A stretch of 32,803 nt of DNA. It comes from Thermoguttaceae bacterium. Lineage in GTDB: Bacteria; Planctomycetota; Planctomycetia; Pirellulales; Thermoguttaceae. The stretch's first letter is position 1. Every line of letters begins with the position of its first letter. The notes under the pieces are model-generated. The model did no database searches and was not told the origin of the DNA. It was given only the letters and a program-made list of their open reading frames with translations. Location of the stretch: NCBI GenBank assembly GCA_017454585.1, contig JAFTCU010000005.1, positions 1 to 32,803 on the forward strand, written 5' to 3'. Positions 6,655 to 14,077 of this stretch are shown one piece after another. The position numbers and the translations under genes were made by a program.

Positions 6655-8562
6655 TCAGTCGAAATGCCTTCCGTACCCGAACTGGATCTCGCAATTCGGG
6701 AGGGATTGCCTGATCCGCTCTCGCTCGTCGCTCTGGCAGTTGGTCTTCCATTCCTCGACAGGTTCGTAGCCTCCCCTAAAGTAACCGTTGATCTCCTGAC
6801 CGGCTTTTTGATGGTCACAGTCAATGATCAGGTTCCGCAATTTAGGGAGTTCCTGAAGGGTTTCCAGAACGAGATCCTGATGGAATTGGTCGAGGTCCAG
6901 TTCCAGTTTTTCCAGATCTTGCAACCGGATCAGGGCCGTCAGATCCAACTCCGGAGACCCCAGAACGTTCAGGAAAGAGATCCTCGGAGCATTATGGATC
7001 AGCAGGTAATACAGCAGCGGGCAGTTTTGGAGCTGGAGCGTCTTGAGGAACGGCAATTCCATGATCTTGAGGGTCTCCAGCGACGGGCACATCAGCGGGA
7101 ACTTTGTCAGGACCGGCAGATTGACCAGTTCGGCTTCCATCAGGTTTTTCCAGCCTTTGAGTTCAAGACTTTTCAAATGCGGGAAGTCACGCACTTCAAG
7201 GGTCTCGTTCGGTGCGTTGGTCAACGTGATGTACCTCAGTTCCTTCATCGAAAAAATGGTGTTGATGCTTTCCGGGGAAAGGCCGGAACAGTCTGAAATG
7301 GAGATCGAGTACTTTTTTGTTTTCGAAGCAAAAAGTCGAATATCTTCATCAGATGCTTTGCCTTCGACGCGCAGGGTCCTCAAATCCGGGCATTTTTTTT
7401 CGAATTCGCTAACGACTCCATTGTCTTTCACATTATAAAGGGTCAGAGATCTCAGTTTCGGGAAAACCGGCAGCCTGGCGATATCATCGGCAGTGACCCG
7501 GTCGTCGATTCCCACTTCCAAAGATCGCAGACCTGGAGGAACGACCACCTCTGGAATATCCTCGGGTTTCAAAGTGTTCGGAGCGGCTGCGGTCAACGAC
7601 TCCAAATTCGGGAGTTTTCCAAGCGAACGCATAATTGGGAATGAGGTTCGCATCTTACCGATTTCAAAAGACGTCAGTTCTTTCAATGAATCCAGATTGA
7701 AAATTTCAAGGAATGGATCTTCCAATCTGGAACTCCCCATAATATGAATGGTTTTTAAATGAGGCATTCCTGAAAAGTCAATGTACTTCAAATCGGACGA
7801 AAAATCAATACTAAAATCGGTCAAATTGGGCAGTTCCCAATCGATTTTTATTAAGGATTCCCTTCCCCACAAAGCAAGCGATTTTAAACTTTTGAACCGG
7901 TTGAGGAATTCAAAATTCTGATATTCTAAGGGAAGATCGGCTATAAACAAACTGAGAGACTCCAGCCCCATGGAAATCATGGTCTCAATATCCTCTGCGG
8001 TGAGTTCCGACGGACACCAATTGAGTTTTTTGATATTGGGGAAATGTTCTTTCGCAAAGTCCACCATGGAAAAGTCATCGGACCTCAATACGACCGTACT
8101 TAATGATTCCAGCTGCGGCAAGGTGCTCAATACTTCGATAAAAGTCTCCCGAAACTTAATATTACAATTGATATCCAGCCCCTTCAAGTGGTCCTGCCAG
8201 CACAGAAGTTTCAGCGTGGATTCATCATATTTGACGTCCCAGAAAGTAAGCTCCTGGATGTTTTTCATGTTGAGAATGCCTCTCATCAGATCCGAAGAGA
8301 TCGTGCCTTTCCACACCTTCAGGGAGTTCAACGCCGGAAATTTTTCAAGAAAGCCAATCCATTTTTCGTCCGAAATCGATTCTGGAAGCTCTTCGAAACA
8401 TAACCACTCAAGCCCCGGCAAAGCCGTCAGAAGCTCCAGATCTTCCACGGTCTGAAATCGTGTGTCGCCAAAAACGGACACAGAGGTCACGTCTTCCAGT
8501 TCGCTCAGCTCATCGTACCCCAGTTTCTCCAGCAGCTTTTGTTTTTTCTCTTCTTCGTTCAT
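6655..8562 (-). CDS. Cytoplasmic leucine-rich-repeat protein
   Basis: A 635-residue protein with no signal peptide and no membrane segment. After a charged N-terminus (EEEKKQKLLEKLGY), nearly the whole length is made of irregular leucine-rich repeats of about 20-26 residues, such as LPNLESLTAAAPN, FPKLRSLTLYN and FPHLKSLELKGW, predicting a curved solenoid that binds another protein. No enzyme domain is attached. Parts of the gene (about 7650-8250) are clearly richer in A+T than the flanking genes. AAGGAG lies just upstream of the ATG, and a TATAAT at 8610-8605 could be the -10 box, but no good -35 box is seen. The partner is unknown. Its end abuts the 3' end of the cupin gene, with a 52-bp gap. 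Confidence 0.8.
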   Translation of the reverse strand: MNEEEKKQKLLEKLGYDELSELEDVTSVSVFGDTRFQTVEDLELLTALPGLEWLCFEELPESISDEKWIGFLEKFPALNSLKVWKGTISSDLMRGILNMKNIQELTFWDVKYDESTLKLLCWQDHLKGLDINCNIKFRETFIEVLSTLPQLESLSTVVLRSDDFSMVDFAKEHFPNIKKLNWCPSELTAEDIETMISMGLESLSLFIADLPLEYQNFEFLNRFKSLKSLALWGRESLIKIDWELPNLTDFSIDFSSDLKYIDFSGMPHLKTIHIMGSSRLEDPFLEIFNLDSLKELTSFEIGKMRTSFPIMRSLGKLPNLESLTAAAPNTLKPEDIPEVVVPPGLRSLEVGIDDRVTADDIARLPVFPKLRSLTLYNVKDNGVVSEFEKKCPDLRTLRVEGKASDEDIRLFASKTKKYSISISDCSGLSPESINTIFSMKELRYITLTNAPNETLEVRDFPHLKSLELKGWKNLMEAELVNLPVLTKFPLMCPSLETLKIMELPFLKTLQLQNCPLLYYLLIHNAPRISFLNVLGSPELDLTALIRLQDLEKLELDLDQFHQDLVLETLQELPKLRNLIIDCDHQKAGQEINGYFRGGYEPVEEWKTNCQSDERERIRQSLPNCEIQFGYGRHFD

Positions 8563-8761
8563 GTTTTTCTCCTTGTATTTGACTGATTGAAACCACGGAT
8601 ATAGATTATAACGAACGAGTGAAAAAATATTCCAGATTTTTATGAGAAAACAGGAAAAATGTCAAAAACCGGCTGGACTTTATGAGAGAAAGGGGGTAAT
8701 TATACGCGCAGCCTGCAAACCACACGCAAATCACCCCCGCATTTCAGGCTTTTAACGAAAC

Positions 8762-10258
8762 TTACTTTTCTTCAAGCCCTTTTTTATACAGCGCGTTGAT
8801 CTGGTCGATCGTCAATGCTGCGGGCCAGTACTGGAAACCTTTCGTTTCGCCGGTGAGCTTGCACTTGTAGTTGCCCGTTCCGTCTTCGCCGATGTTCCAG
8901 TTCAGGTCGGACGCGAACGATTTCATTTTGGAAACGTCGTCTGAGATGAACGCCAGACGCCCGTTCGGCCGCCCGATGAACAGCATCGCGTTGCCGCCTT
9001 TTTGGGCCGTGACGGCGAGGAACTTCCACTCGTTATCCCCGTACTCGGAGTACGTCGGCATTTTGAGGTCGTCCCGGATCGCGCCGTCACCCAGATTGAA
9101 CGTGACCCACTCTTTACCGTCTTTATCGTTGTATGTCGCCAGGGAGAAACCGGGGTTCAGACCGCTCTCCCAGTTCTTGTTGGAAACGATTGCCGGGTCG
9201 CCGTTCTGGGCCTCGCTGGTCCGGAACCAGATCACGAAACTGAAATCGTTGGCGGGGCAGCCGGCCTTCAGGTCCGCGACGTTGGTGAACGTTTTTTCAA
9301 GGTCGGCCGGTGCTTCCTGAATGGTTTGCGGAATGTAGCCGTCAAACTCTTCCGGAATGGCGCCGGTCATGTGCTTCATCAGGTAGGCCGCGCAGCAGCA
9401 GTTTTGCGGCTGGCCGACCATCTTGCCCCCTTCGATGTTCTTGGAGCTGACGATCAGCGGGATCGTGTAGCAGTTTTTGTCGCCCACCACGCCATGCGTA
9501 CGGAAAAGTCCGCCGTGGTCCGCAACGACGACGATCATCCAATCCTCATTGGCGAAATTGGGCCGGCCTTTGATCGCGGCGAGCATCTTCCCGACCGCGT
9601 CGTCGTTGAACGTCACGGATTCAAAATACGTGTCCGAGTGGACCGTGAAACCTGTTTTGTGTCCGTACATATCCTGCGAGTCGAGGTACAGCATGATCGC
9701 GTCCACGTCCAGACCCTTGGTCCATTTCGTCCCTTTGACCCCCTCCTTGTCGGGGAGCGTGCCGTTGAGGATCTGAACGGTTTCCTCTACGAGGTTGACG
9801 TCCCCCTGAAAGCCTCCGCCCAGGGAGTTCTGGTACGTGGCATCGGCGGGGATGGCCGCGTCTTCGCCCCAGTTGTAGATCCAGACGGAAACGAGGTTGG
9901 GGTCGTGCTTCCGGAACCGCTGCAGCCAGGTCGGGTATTCGTCGTACTTGCCTTTGTCGGTCTGGCCGTTGTTATAGACGCCGTTTTTCGCGGCCGTTAC
10001 ACCCGTGGCCATCGCGACGTGGTTGGTCGCGCTTGAGGGCGGGGATTCCAGGTTGGTGTGCGCCTGGTAGGTGTACGCGCCCTTGTACCCTTCCGCCCAC
10101 GTGCCGTCACGCAGGGAGTCAAGATTCGGGGTGGCAACAGAATACAACGCGTCCGAGCGCAATCCGTCGATCATGATCAGTATGGCTTTTTTCTCTCCCG
10201 CCAGAACAGCGGAAGCGAAAAACAAAAGTGCCGCGGCACAAACAAGTAAACGTTTCAT
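8762..10258 (-). CDS. Secreted alkaline-phosphatase-superfamily phosphodiesterase with C-terminal LamG-like domain
   Basis: A 498-residue protein with a clear signal peptide (1-20, ending SAVLAG). Residues about 22-315 form a type I phosphodiesterase/nucleotide pyrophosphatase-like domain. Metal ligands are visible as Asp31 (IMIDGLRSD), Asp196 and His200 (DMYGH), Asp247-His248 (VADHGG) and His255 (THG). The nucleophile is probably Thr78 in SSATNH. Residues about 325-498 resemble a concanavalin/LamG sandwich (FSFVIWFRTSE, WKFLAVTAQ), suggesting attachment to carbohydrate or a surface. The substrate is unknown: a nucleotide, phosphodiester or phosphonate are all possible. A weak Shine-Dalgarno AAAGG precedes the ATG. 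Expression probably comes from the consensus promoter at 10461-10488 through a leader of about 195 nt that contains repeat modules. Confidence 0.85.
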   Translation of the reverse strand: MKRLLVCAAALLFFASAVLAGEKKAILIMIDGLRSDALYSVATPNLDSLRDGTWAEGYKGAYTYQAHTNLESPPSSATNHVAMATGVTAAKNGVYNNGQTDKGKYDEYPTWLQRFRKHDPNLVSVWIYNWGEDAAIPADATYQNSLGGGFQGDVNLVEETVQILNGTLPDKEGVKGTKWTKGLDVDAIMLYLDSQDMYGHKTGFTVHSDTYFESVTFNDDAVGKMLAAIKGRPNFANEDWMIVVVADHGGLFRTHGVVGDKNCYTIPLIVSSKNIEGGKMVGQPQNCCCAAYLMKHMTGAIPEEFDGYIPQTIQEAPADLEKTFTNVADLKAGCPANDFSFVIWFRTSEAQNGDPAIVSNKNWESGLNPGFSLATYNDKDGKEWVTFNLGDGAIRDDLKMPTYSEYGDNEWKFLAVTAQKGGNAMLFIGRPNGRLAFISDDVSKMKSFASDLNWNIGEDGTGNYKCKLTGETKGFQYWPAALTIDQINALYKKGLEEK

Positions 10259-10332
10259 GGTATGGAAAACCTTTCTGTTGTTAAAAAGGACATCCCGATG
10301 CCGTCGTCCAAGGTGGGTGTAACTCCAGAGGA

Positions 10333-10443
10333 ATTACGGGGACGACGCTTCCAGGGCTGGTAATGAAGACGTTTCACCTCGTGTTTTACGGGGTACAACG
10401 GGGTTGTGATTTTGACAGGTCAGTTATGGTACCTGTCGGAATC
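10333..10443. repeat. Composite repeat, copy B, with REP-like fragment
   Basis: Three modules lie in a row. At 10339-10354, GGGACGACGCTTCCAG is the inverse of one arm of the array at 30296-30490. At 10371-10400, GTTTCACCTCGTGTTTTACG and following bases match the hairpin at 3597-3629, with its right arm eroded. At 10424-10443, TATGGTACCTGTCGGAATC matches the 3718-3741 module. All three fall inside the predicted 5' leader of the phosphodiesterase gene. No gene was recognised in the 447-bp stretch between that gene and the tRNA. Confidence 0.55.
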
Positions 10444-10460
10444 TTTGTCTGATGATGTTA

Positions 10461-10488
10461 ATTATAACCTGAAAACTCAGGTTGTCAA
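10461..10488 (-). promoter_or_regulatory. Consensus promoter with operator-like palindrome in the spacer
   Basis: On the minus strand, TTGACA (10488-10483), a 16-nt spacer and TATAAT (10466-10461), both hexamers fully consensus. The spacer is a perfect inverted repeat: AACCTGA (10466-10472) and TCAGGTT (10477-10483) around four bases. A repressor bound here would block RNA polymerase. It drives the phosphodiesterase gene. Confidence 0.78.
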
Positions 10489-10631
10489 GCCCTGTGAGTT
10501 ATAAAGAGTGGGGTGGCTGGAATGTCATTCCCGTTGTCATTCTTCTTCTCTTGCCAGAGAATGTTTACACTTTTAGGAGAAATTTCGAGCAGCTGAGAAC
10601 ACGCCTTGGCTATTCTTTGGGAGGGGGGCCC

Positions 10632-10652
10632 GGTTCGTCCGACAAGTGCATA
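10632..10652 (-). repeat. GGTAC...TCGGA module, inverted copy
   Basis: On the minus strand this reads TATGCACTTGTCGGACGAACC. It shares 16 of 17 bases with the 31683-31707 copy over ACTTGTCGGA(C/T)GAACC, and less with the copies at 3718 and 10424. It stands alone just downstream of the tRNA terminator. Confidence 0.5.
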
Positions 10653-10666
10653 TCGACTGAACCAAT

Positions 10667-10697
10667 AAAAAAAGGACGTGCACAAATCACGTCCTTT
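10667..10697 (-). terminator. Rho-independent terminator of tRNA-Ala
   Basis: AAAGGACGTG (10671-10680) and CACGTCCTTT (10688-10697) form a perfect 10-bp stem with a 7-nt loop. On the minus strand the stem runs straight into a tract of seven T. It lies 9 nt beyond the 3' end of the tRNA. Confidence 0.88.
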
Positions 10698-10705
10698 GGG
10701 CTGAG

Positions 10706-10778
10706 TGGAGAATAGCGGGTTCGAACCGCTGACCTACTGGCTGCCAGCCAGTCGCTCTCCCAACTGAGCTAATTCCCC
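10706..10778 (-). tRNA. tRNA-Ala (anticodon GGC)
   Basis: A 73-nt cloverleaf on the minus strand. The acceptor stem GGGGAAT pairs with ATTCTCC (one G-U pair), followed by discriminator A. The D arm has AGCTCAGTTGGGAGAGCG, and the anticodon arm ACTGG-CTGGCAG-CCAGT reads GGC. The T arm has the GGTTCGAACCC core. CCA is not encoded: CTC follows the discriminator, so the end must be added by nucleotidyltransferase. Promoter and terminator flank it closely, making a one-gene unit. Confidence 0.96.
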
Positions 10779-10794
10779 GGTAAGATTAAAGATT

Positions 10795-10822
10795 AGTATA
10801 GCATATTTCGGATTTTTTTCAA
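10795..10822 (-). promoter_or_regulatory. Promoter of tRNA-Ala
   Basis: On the minus strand, TTGAAA (10822-10817), a 16-nt spacer and TATACT (10800-10795). Predicted transcription starts about 10 nt before the mature tRNA 5' end. Confidence 0.75.
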
Positions 10823-10922
10823 GGGGGGGCCAGTTTTTTTCGTGAAATTTCTCTAAAATTTTACCAAGAGTGTATTTTATGTAAAAAGTCTGTTAAATTT
10901 GTCAATTTTGGTTCAAAAGTGG

Positions 10923-10950
10923 TTGAAAATTTTTTGACTTTCTGTATATT
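10923..10950 (+). promoter_or_regulatory. Promoter of the acyl-activating enzyme gene
   Basis: TTGAAA (10923-10928), a 16-nt spacer and TATATT (10945-10950), with a TG at 10943-10944 giving an extended -10. The leader to the ATG is about 40 nt. An alternative -35 box TTGACT at 10934-10939 has no -10 box at the right distance. Confidence 0.6.
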
Positions 10951-10997
10951 AATAGTACTGAGGAAAAGAGAGGTATTTTAAAAAAAGGGAGAAAAAG

Positions 10998-12620
10998 ATG
11001 ATCAATGCTGATTCGGCTTATGAACCTTTGGAGTTTGATGAAATTCCGGTCCGTTCGATGGTGCGTCACTGGAAGACGGACTGCGCGAAACGGGTGGTCA
11101 TCGCCGACCTTCTTACTGGGGAAATGAAGGGGTCGGACGCTCTGCTGCGCGCGCTCGTTTTGCGTCGGCTTCTTCGTAAAGTACTTTCATCTGATGAAAA
11201 GAACGTCGGGATTCTGATCCCTCCGTGCATCCCTTCTGTGCTGGTGAATGCAGCTTTGACGCTTGATAAACGTGTACCCGTGAACCTGAATTACACGGTA
11301 AGCCCGGAAGTGATGAACAAGTGTATCTCGAAAGTTCAGATCCGGCACCTCATCACAAGCCGGAAGGTGATGGAAAAGTTCAATTACGAGCCGAACTGCG
11401 AGGTGATTTATCTCGAAGACCTGAAAGACCGTGTGACTTTGGCCGACAAACTGGTCTCATTCCTTCAGGCGAAAGTCCTGCCGGTTTCGATGGTTTACCG
11501 TCAGCTGGGACTGAATTCGATCCAGATGGATGACGTGATGGGGATCCTGTTCACCTCTGGCTCGACGGGAATGCCGCGGGCTGTGATGCTGACACACCGG
11601 AACATTGGAAGCAATATTAAATGCTACTCGAATTTTTTTGGTTTCTTTCAGGACGAAGGAATGCTCGGCGCCCTCCCGTTTTTTCATTCATTCGGCTTTA
11701 CTGGCCCGCTTTGGACTGTTCTGACCCGCGGAATGTCTGGCTACTACCATGTTTCGCCGTTGGATATTCGACCGATTCAGCGTTTATGCCAAAAGTACAA
11801 GCCGACACTTTTCCTGGGAACGCCGACTTTTCTGCGTTTGTATGCGCGCCGTATGGAACGTGAGGATCTGGAATCGGTGAATCTTGTGGTTTCTGGCGGT
11901 GAACGCTGTCCGGTCTCGCTGATGGATGAGTACGAACAAAAATTTGGGATCCGGCCGATCCAGGGGTTTGGAATTACAGAAACCTCGCCGGTCATCGCGG
12001 CCAATATTCCGGAATCCCGTCATACACGTGGCTGGGAACCGATGCCGAAAGACGAGTCGGTAGGGTTTCCAATGCCTGGAATCAAGGTCAAAGTGTTGGA
12101 TCTTGAAACCGGCGAGCCGTGCCCGATTGGGGTGGCGGGGATGTTGTGGGTCACTGGTGAAAATATCATGAAGGGCTATTACGACGATCCGGAAAAAACC
12201 GCAGAAGTCATTAAAGATGGTTGGTACTGCACGGGCGACATTGTGCGGCAGGACGATGACGGTTTCATTTTTATCGAGGGGCGTTTGAGCCGGTTCGCCA
12301 AAATCGGTGGTGAAATGATTCCACACGAGGGACTGGAAGATAAGATCAATGAGATTTTGGGGTTCAAAGCCGACGAGGAAGTCAAATTGTGCGTCACATC
12401 TATTTCGGACGAGAAAAAGGGAGAACGTTTGGTGGTTCTTTATACCGAACTGCCTCTCACCCCAGCTGAGATCTGCGCAAAGCTGAAAGAGATGAAATTC
12501 CCGAATCTCTGGATCCCTGGCGTGGATTCTTTCTTTCAAATTCCCCAGATCCCGCTTTTGGGAAGCGGCAAACTGGACCTTTTCGGTTTGAAACAGATCG
12601 CGGAGGATTGCGCGAAGTAA
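10998..12620 (+). CDS. AMP-binding acyl-CoA/acyl-ACP synthetase
   Basis: A 540-residue cytoplasmic ANL-superfamily enzyme that adenylates a carboxylic acid and transfers it to CoA or ACP. The phosphate-binding loop TSGSTGMPRAVMLTH is at 186-200, GFGITETSP at 323-331, the TGD motif with Asp414 (GWYCTGD), and the hinge region IEGRLSRFAKIGGEM at 426-440. The C-terminal catalytic lysine is Lys525 in GSGKLD. Sequence texture is closest to the synthetase half of Aas-type acyl-ACP synthetase/acylglycerophosphoethanolamine acyltransferases, so fatty acid activation for phospholipid is a reasonable guess, but there is no attached acyltransferase domain. GGGAG lies about 6 nt before the ATG. It stands alone, convergent with the kinase gene. 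Confidence 0.88.
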   Translation: MINADSAYEPLEFDEIPVRSMVRHWKTDCAKRVVIADLLTGEMKGSDALLRALVLRRLLRKVLSSDEKNVGILIPPCIPSVLVNAALTLDKRVPVNLNYTVSPEVMNKCISKVQIRHLITSRKVMEKFNYEPNCEVIYLEDLKDRVTLADKLVSFLQAKVLPVSMVYRQLGLNSIQMDDVMGILFTSGSTGMPRAVMLTHRNIGSNIKCYSNFFGFFQDEGMLGALPFFHSFGFTGPLWTVLTRGMSGYYHVSPLDIRPIQRLCQKYKPTLFLGTPTFLRLYARRMEREDLESVNLVVSGGERCPVSLMDEYEQKFGIRPIQGFGITETSPVIAANIPESRHTRGWEPMPKDESVGFPMPGIKVKVLDLETGEPCPIGVAGMLWVTGENIMKGYYDDPEKTAEVIKDGWYCTGDIVRQDDDGFIFIEGRLSRFAKIGGEMIPHEGLEDKINEILGFKADEEVKLCVTSISDEKKGERLVVLYTELPLTPAEICAKLKEMKFPNLWIPGVDSFFQIPQIPLLGSGKLDLFGLKQIAEDCAK

Positions 12621-12639
12621 GAAAAAGCGCGAAAAACAA

Positions 12640-12659
12640 TTTCCTTGTCTAAAAGGAAA
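12640..12659 (-). terminator. Weak terminator between convergent genes
   Basis: TTTCCTT (12640-12646) pairs with AAGGAAA (12653-12659). Read on the minus strand, the stem is followed by TTGTTTTTC. It is placed to end the kinase transcript. The AT-rich 7-bp stem keeps this tentative. Confidence 0.35.
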
Positions 12660-12663
12660 ACTC

Positions 12664-14061
12664 CTAAATCTCCTCCACCGGCGCGGGGGGCAGTTCCAAT
12701 TCGGCGGGTGTGGGGGTCCAGGTTTTTTGCAGGAACCAAACGGCAAAAAGGAAAACAACCAGCGGGACGAGCCAGAAAAGGTGAGGCAAAACGAAACGTT
12801 TCAGGAATCTTGCTTTTTCGTTTTGCTGCGTTGGAAACTCCTGAAGCTGCAATGATGGGGTTGTACCGCGGAAAGAAAGTCCGATTTCCTGAGCCGTTGC
12901 TTCCAGATCGGCCAACAGTTCTTCTGGCGAAGCATAACGTTCCTCCTGATCTTTTTTCATCATCTTATTCAGGATTTCATTCAGGGATTCAGGAACGTCC
13001 ACACGGGAAAGGCGGACCTCCACAGGATTGTCGCTCTGGTGCTGGAGCAGTTTCTGGAGTGGATTGCCCTGCGGAAAAGGCGGATGCCCGGTGAGAAGGT
13101 AGTACAACGTACAGCCAAGCGAGTAAATGTCGCTCCGGGAGTCAACCATACGCGGATCACGTGCCTGTTCAGGTGAGATATAGTCAAATGTTCCTAACGT
13201 CACTCCGTCCTGAGTGATGTCTTTTTGGACTGAAACCATTCCGGTTTCCATCGCGACACTGGTGATTCGCGCCAAACCGAAGTCGATCAATTTCACTTCT
13301 CCATTATTCATCAAAAGGATATTTGATGGTTTGATGTCACGATGCACCACGTTGAATTTTTTCATGTGAATCAGTGCGTGCGTAATTTGAATCGCGATCC
13401 AGATGGTTTCGGAAACTTTTAGTACTCCGGTTTCTTTTACGCGGTCACGGAGATTTTCTCCCGGAACGTACTCCATCGTCAAGTACATTCGATGCGAGTC
13501 ACGGTGATCCCGAAATGTGTAAATCTGCGAGATGTTCGGGTGGTTTAGCAGCGCGGCGACCTGAGCCTCTGAATAAAAACGTTGAACGACCTCCCCCTTT
13601 GTATTTTTATCTGAATGTAAAACCTTCAGAGCGACGAGCCGGTTCAGGTTGGAATCCTGAGCAAGCCAAACATTTCCCATGCCGCCGCCGCCAATGTAAC
13701 GAATCAGTTCATACTCATCGAAAATTACCCCCAGATCGAGCATATCCCCACCGTCGATTTTTACTATGGCAGGTTCAGCGAAAGGAAGATTCTTTTCGGC
13801 CTGCTCCTCAGGGGAAATCGTACGGGTCACAGACGCGTCCCCTTTGGAGCTGGAATTTTCATGCGCGGCCTGGATTACGGCTGAGTCCAGATCAAGTGCC
13901 GCTTCTCTATCCGGAGGGGCAGATTCCAGAGACACGGAGCCCACAGAAGATTCCTGGGCAGTTTTCATCTCCGGATTTTCAGAAACCTTTTTCTGGATGG
14001 AAACGGAAGTCGCCGAAACCGCTGGATCGGATTTCAAATTGGTCTGGATTTTTGAAGTCAT
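12664..14061 (-). CDS. Membrane-anchored Hanks-type Ser/Thr protein kinase
   Basis: A 465-residue protein. Residues 1-110 are polar and probably disordered. The kinase domain spans about 117-390 with all key residues: Gly-rich loop GGGGMGNV (124-131), ATP lysine Lys146, alpha-C Glu165, catalytic loop HRDIKPSN with Asp242, DFG with Asp260, and SPEQ at 296-299. A hydrophobic helix (about 424-445, FWLVPLVVFLFAVWF) anchors the protein, leaving only about 20 Pro/Glu-rich residues outside. It therefore has no evident external sensor domain, unlike PASTA or propeller kinases, and input probably comes through the disordered N-terminus or partners. AAGGAAG lies 6 nt before the ATG. It begins 16 nt after the stop codon of the large glycoside hydrolase gene, so the two are likely co-transcribed. 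Confidence 0.93.
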   Translation of the reverse strand: MTSKIQTNLKSDPAVSATSVSIQKKVSENPEMKTAQESSVGSVSLESAPPDREAALDLDSAVIQAAHENSSSKGDASVTRTISPEEQAEKNLPFAEPAIVKIDGGDMLDLGVIFDEYELIRYIGGGGMGNVWLAQDSNLNRLVALKVLHSDKNTKGEVVQRFYSEAQVAALLNHPNISQIYTFRDHRDSHRMYLTMEYVPGENLRDRVKETGVLKVSETIWIAIQITHALIHMKKFNVVHRDIKPSNILLMNNGEVKLIDFGLARITSVAMETGMVSVQKDITQDGVTLGTFDYISPEQARDPRMVDSRSDIYSLGCTLYYLLTGHPPFPQGNPLQKLLQHQSDNPVEVRLSRVDVPESLNEILNKMMKKDQEERYASPEELLADLEATAQEIGLSFRGTTPSLQLQEFPTQQNEKARFLKRFVLPHLFWLVPLVVFLFAVWFLQKTWTPTPAELELPPAPVEEI

Positions 14062-14077
14062 GATTACTTCCTTAAAT

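Noticed and set aside
9002..10036. 344-codon open frame on the plus strand
   Set aside because: It lies antisense to the phosphodiesterase, whose signal peptide and metal motifs are clear; the translation is Arg/Val-rich without any domain.
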